This document shows positions 34,259-43,053 of a stretch of 64,000 nucleotides of DNA, in pieces. The stretch is from Hymenobacter sedentarius (GTDB taxonomy: Bacteria > Bacteroidota > Bacteroidia > Cytophagales > Hymenobacteraceae), in contig NZ_CP013909.1 of assembly GCF_001507645.1 (NCBI RefSeq), positions 1,984,001-2,048,000 of the forward strand, in the 5' to 3' direction. Position numbers and translations under genes: made by a program. The notes beneath the pieces were generated by a model. The model ran no database searches and was not told the origin of the DNA. It was given only the letters and a program-made list of their open reading frames with translations. The stretch's first letter is position 1. Each line of letters begins with the position of its first letter.

Positions 34259-35434
34259 ATGGCATTCACTCACCTCCTTCGGCCCGTGGGGCTGGCCGTG
34301 CTGGCGGCTACCGGCCTGCAGCTGGGCAGCTGCTCGTCGCCCGCCAACAACGAATCGCAAAGCATTGCCGTGGCCGCCGGGCCCGACTCCACCAAGGCCG
34401 GCGCCAACTCGCCGCTGCGGGTAGTGGCCCAATTTTCGGGCCCGCAAATGGTGGGCGTGGCCGTGGCCCCCGGCGGCAAGATATTCGCCTGCTTTCCGCG
34501 CTGGGACTACAACCCCGTGTATCCAATTGCCGCCGTGGGGCCCAACAATACCCTCACGCCCTATCCCAACGCCAGTTGGTGCACCTGGACCGACTCCGTG
34601 AAAAACGAACCCCAGAAGCACTGGATTTGCCCCCAGAGCGTGTTCGCCGACAAAGCCGGCATGGTGTGGGTGCTCGACCCCGCCTCCCCTGGCCTGAAAG
34701 GCACCGTGCCCGGTGGCCCCAAGCTGGTAAAAACCGACCCCCAAACCGGCCGCGTTCTGCTCAATATTTCCTTCCCCGAAAGCGTGGCCCCCCGCAAGTC
34801 TTACCTTAACGACGTGCGAATTGATTTGCAGAACAACTACGCCTACATCACCGAGTCCGGCATTGGCGGCCTGGTCGTGGTCGACTTAAAAACCAACAAA
34901 TCGCGCCGCCTGCTGGCCAGCCATCCCTCCACCAAGGCTGTGAAAGGCCTGGTGATAAAAGCCGAAGGCCATCCCATGATTGACGCCCAAGGCAAGCCAG
35001 CTCAATTCAACGCCGACGGCATTGCCCTGAGCACCGACAACACCTACCTGTACTACTGCCCCCTCACCGGCCATACCCTCTACCGCATCAAAACCGTGGC
35101 CCTGCGCAATGCTTCCCTCAGCGAAGCCCAGCTGGGCCAGCAGGTCGAAACGGTAGGCGAAATCCCCGCCTCCGACGGCCTGGAGATAGATGCGGCCAAC
35201 AACGTGTACATCACGTCTTTCGAGCGTAGTGCCCTGCTGCGCCGCACCCCGGCCGGTAAAATTGAAACCGTGGCCGCCGACGTCCGCCTGCAGTGGCCGG
35301 ATACCTACAGCTTTGCCGCCGATGGCAACCTGTACGTGGCCAACTCGGCCATTCACAAGATGGCCAGCTGGAACAAGGGCGTCGAACAGCCCCACGAGCC
35401 GTTCCGCATCTTCAAAATGCCGCTGCCGAAGTAG
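34259..35434 (+). CDS. Yellow/MRJP-like beta-propeller lipoprotein
   Basis: A 391-residue exported protein with a lipobox LGSC (about Cys25). The mature part resembles the major royal jelly/yellow family and SMP-30-type propellers: MVGVAVAPGGKIFACFPRW, PQSVFADKAGMVWVLDPAS, LNDVRIDLQNNYAYITESG, FNADGIALSTDNTYLYYCPL and SDGLEIDAANNVYITSFE. Bacterial members are of unknown substrate; some relatives are lactonases. It stands alone between two terminators. Confidence 0.85.
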   Translation: MAFTHLLRPVGLAVLAATGLQLGSCSSPANNESQSIAVAAGPDSTKAGANSPLRVVAQFSGPQMVGVAVAPGGKIFACFPRWDYNPVYPIAAVGPNNTLTPYPNASWCTWTDSVKNEPQKHWICPQSVFADKAGMVWVLDPASPGLKGTVPGGPKLVKTDPQTGRVLLNISFPESVAPRKSYLNDVRIDLQNNYAYITESGIGGLVVVDLKTNKSRRLLASHPSTKAVKGLVIKAEGHPMIDAQGKPAQFNADGIALSTDNTYLYYCPLTGHTLYRIKTVALRNASLSEAQLGQQVETVGEIPASDGLEIDAANNVYITSFERSALLRRTPAGKIETVAADVRLQWPDTYSFAADGNLYVANSAIHKMASWNKGVEQPHEPFRIFKMPLPK

Positions 35435-35455
35435 CCCAACGGGAAATTATAGACA

Positions 35456-35494
35456 TCAAAAAAAGCCGCGCCTTCAACTGGCGGGGCTTTTTTA
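35456..35494 (+). terminator. Terminator after the yellow/MRJP-like gene
   Basis: A-run, GCCGCGCC, a seven-base loop, GGCGGGGC, T-run: a stem with one mismatch. It is roughly symmetrical and could also stop minus-strand transcripts from the 3D-domain gene ending at 35527. Confidence 0.72.
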
Positions 35495-35526
35495 TTAAGT
35501 AGCAATAAGATAAGAGGGTGAGCTGA

Positions 35527-36057
35527 TTATTCGAGCGTAACCTTCTGGATTTTTACGCCTTTGGTAAATATGTCCAGGTTTTCGCTGGGGTGTGCCAGCA
35601 CATCCATGCAGTGGTGGTGCCGTTTATTCATGGTGTCGTGTATGGTATACACGCCGTCGAGCTTGGCCGAGATGCCGGTGACGCGCACCGTATCGCCAAA
35701 CTGAAATTCTCCGCCCCAGGGTTTGAGCAAATCGCGCGACAGTGCCATCCAGCGCTTTTTGGTCCCGTAGTGTGGTTTTATGTGTGAGTTATCAGCCGTT
35801 ACGAACGGCTCGTCGTCGGTTTGGCCCGGTACGGCCTCGTATATGGTGGCGGTCACCGTATACTTTAGGCTGTGCGGAATGAATGATTTGGTTTTTTTCT
35901 CGCGGCGCGTGGTGGTGGGCCGGCGGGTCGCCTCTAGCGGTGAAATGAGCTTAACCAGGCCGGTTGCTTTGGGGGTGGCTGGTGCGGAGTAGAAAAGCGG
36001 CGATGTCAACGCCGAAGCTGCTAGGAGGAAGTCAATTAATAGCCGTACATTATTCAT
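35527..36057 (-). CDS. Exported 3D-domain (double-psi beta-barrel) protein
   Basis: A 176-residue protein with an N-terminal hydrophobic segment, then a 3D/RlpA-like barrel: TVTATIYEAVPGQTDDEPFVTADN, WMALSRDLL, FGDTVRVTG and LDGVYTIHDTMNKR, followed by HHHCMDVLAH. The three conserved Asp residues of the 3D domain can be placed at TADN, HDT and MDV. Related domains occur in peptidoglycan-cleaving enzymes (MltA, YuiC), so a cell-wall role is likely but not shown. Confidence 0.75.
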   Translation of the reverse strand: MNNVRLLIDFLLAASALTSPLFYSAPATPKATGLVKLISPLEATRRPTTTRREKKTKSFIPHSLKYTVTATIYEAVPGQTDDEPFVTADNSHIKPHYGTKKRWMALSRDLLKPWGGEFQFGDTVRVTGISAKLDGVYTIHDTMNKRHHHCMDVLAHPSENLDIFTKGVKIQKVTLE

Positions 36058-36440
36058 TTAATATGGTTTCGATGGCTGCCATTTCACGCCCGGCAGGATA
36101 GGCTTTTCTCCGTTTTTTAAAACGGGAAAAGTATTAACGATGAGACACATACATAAGTTCTTTAAAAATAAATTATCCAATTGAAAGGCCCCTGAGGCCT
36201 TATATGTCGCCCGAATAGTCGAAAGTTTATACCAGAAGCAATGGCCCAAACAGGAGCTTGCTACGTACTTGATAGGTTGTAAACTCGGCCGCGGGCCAGG
36301 CCCGGCCGGACCCATCGCAAAGTTGACCCAACTATCCCCGCGAATTTTGATAAATTGGCCAGCCAACCTGCTGAGCTTACTTTACGTCGGATGAATATTG
36401 CGCTGCAAATCAAGTAAATTCGTTTACCCGAATTCAGGTT
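36058..36440. other. Intergenic region upstream of sucA
   Basis: About 380 bases with no supported gene. A 102-residue minus-strand frame (36058-36366) has no recognisable feature. The region holds the start-side DNA of the 3D-domain gene and leads into the sucA promoter. Confidence 0.5.
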
Positions 36441-36470
36441 TTTGCCTGTGTGCTAAGCGGCTTACTTTTA
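36441..36470 (+). promoter_or_regulatory. Promoter of sucA
   Basis: TTTG at 36441-36444, an 18-base spacer, then TACTTTTA at 36463-36470, 27 bases before the ATG. It matches the Bacteroidota TTTG/TAnnTTTG consensus with one mismatch. Confidence 0.6.
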
Positions 36471-36497
36471 CGCAGCCTTACTTAAGCTGCTTTTCTC

Positions 36498-39437
36498 ATG
36501 GACGCATACTCGTATATCGCCAACGCCGACGCGGCGGCCATTGAAACCTTATACCAAGCCTACCAGCAGAACCCGGAGTCGGTGGACTTCGGCTGGCGCA
36601 AGTTTTTTGAAGGCTTCGACTTCTCGCAGCAGTTCCCGGAAGGGGCGCCGCTGGTGCCCGGGGCCAATGGCAGCACCGCCACGGTAACCACCGGTAACGG
36701 TGCCGCCGGTGCGGCCAAGGCTTCGGCGGCCCCCGGCCCCCAGCCGCAGCCCGACGACTACGGTGTTCTCAATACCGACGCTTCGACCAACAACGCCCCC
36801 GCGTTTGCGAACGGTGAAATAGCCGGCGACAAGGAAACGGCCGTGCGCAACCTCATCCACGCCTACCGCAGCCGTGGCCACCTGCGCGCCAAAACCAACC
36901 CGGTGCGCGAGCGCAAAGACCGCAAGGCCCGCCTCGACCTCACCGACTTCGGCCTGAGCGAAGCCGACATGGACACGGTGTTTCGGAACGGCGAAGGCCT
37001 GGGCCTGGGTGCCCGAGCCACGCTGCGCGACATCGTGGCGGCGCTGGAGAAAATCTACACCGGCCCCATCGGCTTCGAGTACATGTACATCCGCGACCCG
37101 CAGGTGCTGGACTGGTTCCGTGCCAAGGTGGAGCACGACTCGCTGGCCTTCAACCCCGGCGTGGAGTATAAGAAGCGCATTCTCAAGAAGCTCAACGAAG
37201 CCGTAGTCTTCGAGAACTTCCTGCACACCAAATTCCTGGGCCAAAAGCGGTTCTCGCTCGAAGGCGGCGAAACGACTATTCCCGCGCTCGATGCCATCAT
37301 CGGCAAGGGCGCTGAGCTGGGCGTGAAGGAAGTGATGATTGGCATGGCCCACCGCGGCCGCCTGAACGTGCTGGCCAACATCATGGGCAAGACCTACGAG
37401 CAAATTTTCTCGGAGTTTGAAGGCACGGCCGTGCCCGACCTGACCATGGGCGATGGCGATGTGAAGTACCACATGGGCTACAGCTCGGAAGTGGAAGCCA
37501 GCGGCGGTCAGAAAGTAAACCTAAAGCTCGCCCCAAACCCCTCGCACCTCGAGGCGGTGAACCCCGTGGTGGAAGGCTTCGTGCGGGCCAAAATTGAGCA
37601 CCAGTACGAAGGCGACTACCACCAGATTCTGCCCATCCTCATCCACGGCGACGCTGCGTTGGCGGGTCAGGGCATCGGGTACGAGTTGACCCAAATGTCC
37701 TTGCTGGAAGGCTACAAGACAGGCGGCACCATCCACTTCGTGATTAACAACCAGGTTGGTTTTACCACCGACTTTGAGGACGCGCGTTCGTCGATTTACT
37801 CCACGGATTTGGCCAAAATCATCGACGCGCCCGTGGTGCACGTGAACGGCGACAACCCCGAAGCCGTGGTATTTGCCGTGCAGCTGGCCACCGAGTACCG
37901 CCAGCAGTTCCACGCCGATATCTTCATAGACATGGTATGCTACCGCCGCCATGGCCACAACGAGTCGGACGAGCCCAAGTTCACGCAGCCCACGCTCTAC
38001 AACCTCATCTCGAAGCACCAGAACCCGCGCGAGGTGTACAACGCCACGCTGGTGCAGCGCGGCGACGTGGACGCCGAACTGGCCAACCAGATGGACAAGG
38101 AGTTCCGCGACACCCTGCAGGCCCGCCTGGATATGGTAAAGCAGCAGCCCCTGCCGTATAAGTACCAGGCGCTGGAAAACGAGTGGCGCAGCCTGCGCCG
38201 CTCCACGCCCGAAGACTTCGACCAATCGCCCGAAACCGGCATCAGCGAAGACACGGTGCAGCGCGTGGCCAAGGCCCTGACCACGATTCCGGAAGGCTTC
38301 AAGCCCATCAAGCAGATTGATAACCTGCTGAAGGAACGCCGCAAGATGTTCTACGACACCCGCGTGCTGAACTGGGCCGCCGGCGAGCTGCTCGCCTACG
38401 GCTCGCTGCTGGCCGAGAAGCACATTGTCCGTGTGAGCGGCCAGGACGTGCAGCGCGGTACGTTCTCGCACCGCCACGCCGTATTGCACGACGCCGAAAC
38501 ATCGGCTCCGTACAACTCGCTGAACTTCCTGGACGGCGAGCACGAGCAGCTCAGCATCTTCAACTCCCTGCTGAGCGAGTACGCAGTGCTGGGCTTTGAA
38601 TTCGGCTACGCCATGGCCAACCCTACGGCCCTGGTGGTGTGGGAAGCTCAGTTCGGCGACTTCGCCAACGGCGCCCAGACCATGATTGACCAGTTTGTGG
38701 TGAGCTCCGAAAGCAAGTGGCAGCGCATGAACGGCGTGGTGATGCTCTTGCCCCACGGCTACGAAGGCCAGGGCCCGGAGCACTCCAACGCCCGCCCCGA
38801 ACGCTTCCTGCAGCTGGCGGCCGAGTACAACATCGTGGTGGCCAACATGACCACGCCGGCCAACTTCTTCCATGCCCTGCGCCGGCAGCTCACCTGGAGC
38901 TTCCGCAAGCCGCTGGTGGTGATGTCGCCCAAGTCGATGCTGCGCCACCCGCTGTGCGTGTCGCCGGTGGAGGAGTTCACCAGCGGGCACTTCCGCGAGG
39001 TACTCGGCGACACCTTTGCCGAAGCCAAGAAGGTGAAGCGCGTGCTGCTGTGCTCGGGCAAAGTCTATTTCGACCTGCTGGAAGAGCAGCGCACCTCCAA
39101 CCGCACCGACGTGGCCATTGTACGCCTCGAGCAGCTGCACCCCTTCCCCAAAAAGCAGCTCGCCGAAGAGCTGGCCAAGTACCCCAAGGCCAAGCTTTAC
39201 TGGGTGCAGGAAGAGCCCGAAAACATGGGCTACTGGAACTACATGCTCCGCTATATGCGCCGTGAACTGGAGGACGTTGTAGCCCGCAAGCCGTCGGCCT
39301 CGCCGGCCACGGGCTACAACAAAATCCACGTGAAGGAGCAGAAGGAGCTGGTGGCCCGCGCCTTCGACAAGCCCAAAGAAGCCGTGGCCGACAATAACAT
39401 TGAAGCCACGGCGGAAATCGCCAAAAAGGCGGAATAG
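36498..39437 (+). CDS. sucA: 2-oxoglutarate dehydrogenase E1 component
   Basis: Thiamine-diphosphate-dependent decarboxylase of the TCA-cycle 2-oxoglutarate dehydrogenase complex. The 979-residue protein carries the N-terminal E1 binding region (DAYSYIANADAAAIETLYQAYQQNP), a Gly/Ala/Pro-rich linker (about 55-100), the E1 core with the TPP segment around 384-420 (HGDAALAGQG ... NNQVGFTT), YRRHGHNESDEP near 485 and a transketolase-like pyrimidine domain from about 630. It heads the sucA / MNT / HEPN / sucB array; lpdA lies 10.7 kb after the end of sucA. The linker makes it slightly longer than E. coli SucA. Confidence 0.96.
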   Translation: MDAYSYIANADAAAIETLYQAYQQNPESVDFGWRKFFEGFDFSQQFPEGAPLVPGANGSTATVTTGNGAAGAAKASAAPGPQPQPDDYGVLNTDASTNNAPAFANGEIAGDKETAVRNLIHAYRSRGHLRAKTNPVRERKDRKARLDLTDFGLSEADMDTVFRNGEGLGLGARATLRDIVAALEKIYTGPIGFEYMYIRDPQVLDWFRAKVEHDSLAFNPGVEYKKRILKKLNEAVVFENFLHTKFLGQKRFSLEGGETTIPALDAIIGKGAELGVKEVMIGMAHRGRLNVLANIMGKTYEQIFSEFEGTAVPDLTMGDGDVKYHMGYSSEVEASGGQKVNLKLAPNPSHLEAVNPVVEGFVRAKIEHQYEGDYHQILPILIHGDAALAGQGIGYELTQMSLLEGYKTGGTIHFVINNQVGFTTDFEDARSSIYSTDLAKIIDAPVVHVNGDNPEAVVFAVQLATEYRQQFHADIFIDMVCYRRHGHNESDEPKFTQPTLYNLISKHQNPREVYNATLVQRGDVDAELANQMDKEFRDTLQARLDMVKQQPLPYKYQALENEWRSLRRSTPEDFDQSPETGISEDTVQRVAKALTTIPEGFKPIKQIDNLLKERRKMFYDTRVLNWAAGELLAYGSLLAEKHIVRVSGQDVQRGTFSHRHAVLHDAETSAPYNSLNFLDGEHEQLSIFNSLLSEYAVLGFEFGYAMANPTALVVWEAQFGDFANGAQTMIDQFVVSSESKWQRMNGVVMLLPHGYEGQGPEHSNARPERFLQLAAEYNIVVANMTTPANFFHALRRQLTWSFRKPLVVMSPKSMLRHPLCVSPVEEFTSGHFREVLGDTFAEAKKVKRVLLCSGKVYFDLLEEQRTSNRTDVAIVRLEQLHPFPKKQLAEELAKYPKAKLYWVQEEPENMGYWNYMLRYMRRELEDVVARKPSASPATGYNKIHVKEQKELVARAFDKPKEAVADNNIEATAEIAKKAE

Positions 39438-39448
39438 CGTAGCGTGCG

Positions 39449-39769
39449 ATGATAACCGAAGAGCAAATCCAAGCCATTGTGCAGCGAATCGTAGCCGGCT
39501 ACCAGCCCGACAGAATCATTCTGTTCGGCTCGTATGCCTACGGCACGCCCACGGAGGACAGTGACTTGGATTTGCTGGTTATTAAGGCCGGAATTGGCCC
39601 GGAAAGGGCAGAGCGGGCAATAGCCGTGCGCCGCTTACTGCGGGGCGCGGGCGCGCCCATGGACATATTGGTTCGCACACCCACGGAGGTCGCGACAGCG
39701 GCCGCCGTGCGTTTTACGATTGAAGCGCAGGCCCTGAACGAAGGCCGGATTCTTTATGCAGCCGCTTAA
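39449..39769 (+). CDS. MNT-type nucleotidyltransferase (antitoxin of an MNT/HEPN pair)
   Basis: A 106-residue minimal nucleotidyltransferase. The core GSYAYGTPTEDSDLDLLV gives G27-S28 and the metal-binding Asp39 and Asp41, with a third Asp72 in APMDILV, so the active site is complete. In known MntA/HepT pairs this partner neutralises the HEPN toxin, in studied cases by adding AMP to it. The start lies 11 bases after the sucA stop and the gene overlaps the HEPN gene by 14 bases, so it is probably transcribed with sucA. Pairing is from position and family. Confidence 0.88.
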   Translation: MITEEQIQAIVQRIVAGYQPDRIILFGSYAYGTPTEDSDLDLLVIKAGIGPERAERAIAVRRLLRGAGAPMDILVRTPTEVATAAAVRFTIEAQALNEGRILYAAA

Positions 39770-40169
39770 TCAAGCTGAAAAAGCGTACTTGCAAGAATGG
39801 CTTGACGTAGCCGACTTGGACCTGCGTGCGGCCGAACGAATGCTCGCCGACGACCCCGTGGCATACGGGTATCATTTGCCTTTTGCTTGCCAGCAGGCAG
39901 TAGAAAAGTATTGCAAAGGCGTCTTGTTAGCCCAAGGAAACAGCTTTCCGCGGGTACATGATTTGCCCGAATTATTGAACCGTCTCACGCCTGGCTTTGC
40001 CTTCTCATCGGTTGAGTTGGACGATGCCGACAAGCTGGCCGATTATGCGGTAGAAACTCGTTATCCACCGCACACGCGCATTACCCCTGCCGAAATGCAG
40101 GAGGCTGTGCGAATAGCCCGCTATTTTCAGGGCCGGCTGCGCCCTTTTATTCAAACTGCTCTTTTGTAA
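39756..40169 (+). CDS. HEPN-domain protein (probable toxin partner)
   Basis: A 137-residue all-helical HEPN protein. Typical segments: WLDVADLDLRAAERML, FACQQAVEKYCKGVLLAQG, FPRVHDLPELLNRL and LADYAVETRYPPHTR. HEPN RNases use an R-x4-6-H motif; here Arg102 and His106 are only three residues apart (RYPPH), so catalytic competence is uncertain. It overlaps the MNT gene by 14 bases and ends 47 bases before sucB. In HepT-like pairs the HEPN protein is the RNase toxin. Confidence 0.87.
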   Translation: MQPLNQAEKAYLQEWLDVADLDLRAAERMLADDPVAYGYHLPFACQQAVEKYCKGVLLAQGNSFPRVHDLPELLNRLTPGFAFSSVELDDADKLADYAVETRYPPHTRITPAEMQEAVRIARYFQGRLRPFIQTALL

Positions 40170-40216
40170 ATCAGCTGGCAAGTTTTCCAGCCTAACCGAC
40201 CTCAATCCTTCTGTTC

Positions 40217-41887
40217 ATGGCCCTCGAAATCAAAATTCCCGCCGTTGGCGAATCCATCACCGAAGTCACGATTGCCAAGTGGCTCAAGAAAGACGGCGAG
40301 GCCGTGAAGCGCGACGAAGTCATTGCCGAGCTGGAATCGGATAAGGCCACGTTTGAGCTGCCCGCCGAAGCCGACGGTGTGTTGACCATTCGCGTAGCTG
40401 AGGGGGAAACCATTGGCATCGGTACCATCATCGCCGACCTAAACGGCGCGGCTGGGGGCAGTGCCGCTCCCGCCGCGGCTGCCCCGGCTCCGGCCGCAGC
40501 TGCCGCACCCACTGCCTCGGCCGACCCTATAGATAAAGGCGAGCAAAACCCCGCCGCCAGCGACCAGGCCGGCTACGGCGGCAAGCCCGAGGGCGGTGCC
40601 GCGCCGGCCTCGCCAGCGGCTCCGGCTGCTAGCGGTGGCGGTACCATCGAAATGAAAATTCCCACCGTGGGGGAGTCCATCACCGAAGTGACCGTAGCCA
40701 AGTGGCTCAAGCCCGACGGCGCGCAAGTGAGCCGCGACGAGGTGATTGCTGAGCTGGAGTCGGATAAGGCCACCTTTGAACTGCCCGCTGAGGGCAGCGG
40801 CACCTTGCGCCACGCCGTGAAAGAAGGCGAAACCATCGCCATCGGCACCGTCATTGCGCGGATTGAAGGCGGCAGTGGCGCTGGTGCTCCGGCCGCGGCA
40901 GCCCCGGCCGCGCAGGCCGCACCCGTTGCGGCGCTGGCCTCGGCGCCCGCCGGTGGCAGCGCGGCTACGTACGCTACCGGTGTGCCTTCGCCGGCTGCTG
41001 GTAAGATTCTGGGTGAAAAAGGCATCTCGGCCACCGACGTAGTCGGCACCGGCCGCGACGGTCGCATCACCAAGGAAGACGCGCAGAATGCCCAGGCTCG
41101 TCCGGCTGCTCCGGCCCCGCAAGCGGCTCCTGCTGCAACAACGCCAGCCGCGCTGGCTGCCAGCAGCGCACCCGCTGCCACGGGCAGCCGCAACCAGCGC
41201 CGCGAGCGCATGAGCAACCTGCGCAAGACGGTCGCCCGCCGCTTGGTGTCGGTGAAGAACGAGACGGCCATGCTCACCACCTTCAACGAGGTGAACATGC
41301 AGCCCATCATGGATTTGCGCACCAAGTTCAAGGACAAGTTCAAGGAGAAAAACGGTGTGGGCCTCGGCTTCATGTCCTTCTTCACCAAGGCCGTGTGCGT
41401 GGCCCTGAAAGAGTGGCCCTCGGTGAATGCCCAGATTGACGGCACCGACATCGTGTTCAACGATTTCTGTGACATCAGCATCGCGGTATCGGCCCCCAAA
41501 GGCCTGGTGGTGCCCGTGATTCGCAACGCCGAGCAGCTGTCGTTCGACGGCATCGAGAAAGAAGTGGTGCGCCTGGCCGTGCTGGCCCGCGACAACAAGC
41601 TCACCATCGAGCAGATGACCGGCGGCACGTTCACCATCACCAACGGCGGCGTGTTTGGCTCCATGATGAGCACCCCGATTATCAACGCCCCGCAGTCGGC
41701 CATCCTGGGCATGCACAACATTGTGCAGCGCCCCATCGCCGAAAACGGCCAGGTGGTAATCCGCCCCATGATGTACCTGGCCCTGAGCTACGACCACCGC
41801 ATCATCGACGGTCGCGAGTCGGTGAGCTTCCTGGTGCGGGTGAAGGAGCTGCTCGAAGACCCCACGCGCCTGCTGCTGGGCGTGTAG
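40217..41887 (+). CDS. sucB: Dihydrolipoyl succinyltransferase (2-oxoglutarate dehydrogenase E2) with two lipoyl domains
   Basis: E2 core of the 2-oxoglutarate dehydrogenase complex, moving succinyl groups from lipoyl-lysine to CoA. The 556-residue protein has two lipoyl domains, each with [14 protein letters not shown] (lipoyl Lys43 in the first, a second near 180), Ala/Pro-rich linkers, a peripheral-subunit-binding domain ([14 protein letters not shown], about 255-290) and the acyltransferase domain with His527 and Asp531 in [11 protein letters not shown]. Two lipoyl domains are common in Bacteroidota E2. It is separated from sucA by the MNT/HEPN pair, and a terminator follows. Confidence 0.95.
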   Translation: MALEIKIPAVGESITEVTIAKWLKKDGEAVKRDEVIAELESDKATFELPAEADGVLTIRVAEGETIGIGTIIADLNGAAGGSAAPAAAAPAPAAAAAPTASADPIDKGEQNPAASDQAGYGGKPEGGAAPASPAAPAASGGGTIEMKIPTVGESITEVTVAKWLKPDGAQVSRDEVIAELESDKATFELPAEGSGTLRHAVKEGETIAIGTVIARIEGGSGAGAPAAAAPAAQAAPVAALASAPAGGSAATYATGVPSPAAGKILGEKGISATDVVGTGRDGRITKEDAQNAQARPAAPAPQAAPAATTPAALAASSAPAATGSRNQRRERMSNLRKTVARRLVSVKNETAMLTTFNEVNMQPIMDLRTKFKDKFKEKNGVGLGFMSFFTKAVCVALKEWPSVNAQIDGTDIVFNDFCDISIAVSAPKGLVVPVIRNAEQLSFDGIEKEVVRLAVLARDNKLTIEQMTGGTFTITNGGVFGSMMSTPIINAPQSAILGMHNIVQRPIAENGQVVIRPMMYLALSYDHRIIDGRESVSFLVRVKELLEDPTRLLLGV

Positions 41888-41910
41888 TTTAGCTCAATTC
41901 GTAATAGAGA

Positions 41911-41946
41911 AGCGGCCGGCAGTTACTGTCGGCCGCTTTTTTTGTG
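41911..41946 (+). terminator. Terminator after sucB
   Basis: AGCGGCCGGCAG / CTGTCGGCCGCT, 12-base arms with one mismatch and a three-base loop, followed by a run of seven or more T. It ends the sucA-MNT-HEPN-sucB array. Confidence 0.88.
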
Positions 41947-42003
41947 CGCCGGAGTAGCCCAATTTTCTCCGATGGCGTTTAAAAAGGCTCATTCGCCCTT
42001 TCT

Positions 42004-42531
42004 ATGAAGCAATCGAACAATCGCCCCCGCCCCGCCAAATTCTGGCCCGTGCTGGGCTTTGCCACCCTGGCCGGCATGCGCAGCATGAGCGCCCCGGCAT
42101 TTCTGAGCCATTACCTCTCGCGGCAGCCTCACGCGGGCCTGGATGGTTCGCCGCTGCGCTTCATCCAGAAACCGGCCACAGCCACAATATTAAAAGCAGT
42201 GGCCGCCGGGGAAATGGTGGCCGACAAAATGCCTTTTATGCCCAACCGAATTGCGCCCGAGGTGGTGCTGGGCCGCCTGGTATCGGGGGCGTTGGTGGGC
42301 GCGGCGTGGTACCGTTCGCGCCACGGCAGCGCCCTGGCCGGCGGGTTGCTGGGTGGCCTTGTGGCCGTGGCCTCCACCATTGTGAGCTACGCGCTGCGCA
42401 CGGGCATCAGTGAAAAGTCGGGGGCGCCCGTGGCGCTGGTGGGCGTGGGCGAAGATGCCCTGGTGCTGGCCAGCGGCGCGGCCCTGCTGCGCGCGCAGCA
42501 GCCAGCCCACGGCGAGTGGCGGCCCATGTAA
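42004..42531 (+). CDS. DUF4126-like small membrane protein
   Basis: A 175-residue protein with several hydrophobic Gly/Ala-rich segments (VLGFATLAGMRSMSAPAFL; LVSGALVGAAWYRS; SALAGGLLGGLVAVASTIVSYALRT; DALVLASGAALL). The AGMRSMSAP motif and spacing fit DUF4126-type proteins. No catalytic residues are seen and the function is unknown. It is convergent with the haemoglobin gene, with only 19 bases between the stops. Confidence 0.75.
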   Translation: MKQSNNRPRPAKFWPVLGFATLAGMRSMSAPAFLSHYLSRQPHAGLDGSPLRFIQKPATATILKAVAAGEMVADKMPFMPNRIAPEVVLGRLVSGALVGAAWYRSRHGSALAGGLLGGLVAVASTIVSYALRTGISEKSGAPVALVGVGEDALVLASGAALLRAQQPAHGEWRPM

Positions 42532-42550
42532 TCTCATAAAGTCTGCGCTA

Positions 42551-42937
42551 CTACAGCAGCGAGAGCGGGTTGAGCGTCATGCGGTGCTCAAACATGGCGC
42601 CGATGCTCTGCGCGCGGGCTTTGGCATCGGTGGCTTTGGGGCCGGCAAACAGCTCGTCGACGCTGGCATGGAACAGTGCCAGCCACTGCTGGAAGTGAGC
42701 CGAATTGATGGGCAGCGGAAAGTGCTTGGCAAAGGGCCGGCCCTTGTAGCGGCTGGTTCCCAGCAGCACACTGCTCCAGAAGTCGTACATGGTGGGCAGG
42801 TGTGTGGCCCAGTCCACTTGCGCCACGTCGTTGAACACGGGCCGCAGCAGCGCATCCTCGTTCACCCGGGCGTAGAAAGTATCCACCAGCTTCACGATGT
42901 CGGCTTCAGTACTCAGGTCGGGGAGGGAGGCAGGCAT
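42551..42937 (-). CDS. Group III truncated haemoglobin
   Basis: A 128-residue haem protein of the 2-on-2 fold. It has the helix B-E region (IVKLVDTFYARVNEDALLRPVF), the WATHLPTMYDFWSSVLLG segment with the E-helix Trp/His, and AHFQQWLALFHASVDELF with the probable proximal His. The AKHFPLPI-x-x-AHFQQW wording is typical of class III. Proposed roles in other bacteria are NO or peroxide detoxification or microaerobic respiration; none is shown here. It stands alone. Confidence 0.88.
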   Translation of the reverse strand: MPASLPDLSTEADIVKLVDTFYARVNEDALLRPVFNDVAQVDWATHLPTMYDFWSSVLLGTSRYKGRPFAKHFPLPINSAHFQQWLALFHASVDELFAGPKATDAKARAQSIGAMFEHRMTLNPLSLL

Positions 42938-43053
42938 GGGTGGGGGCAGCAGTGCTGCTTAAGTGGGTGCGTTTCCGCCTCGCTTCAACTGAGCGGGCAG
43001 GCAGCATTAAATGAACAGCTCAGGCCGGTTGCCGGTGCCTGAAACGACGAAAA

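Noticed and set aside
36058..36366. 102-residue minus-strand reading frame upstream of sucA
   Set aside because: No domain, signal or composition typical of a gene; treated as intergenic.
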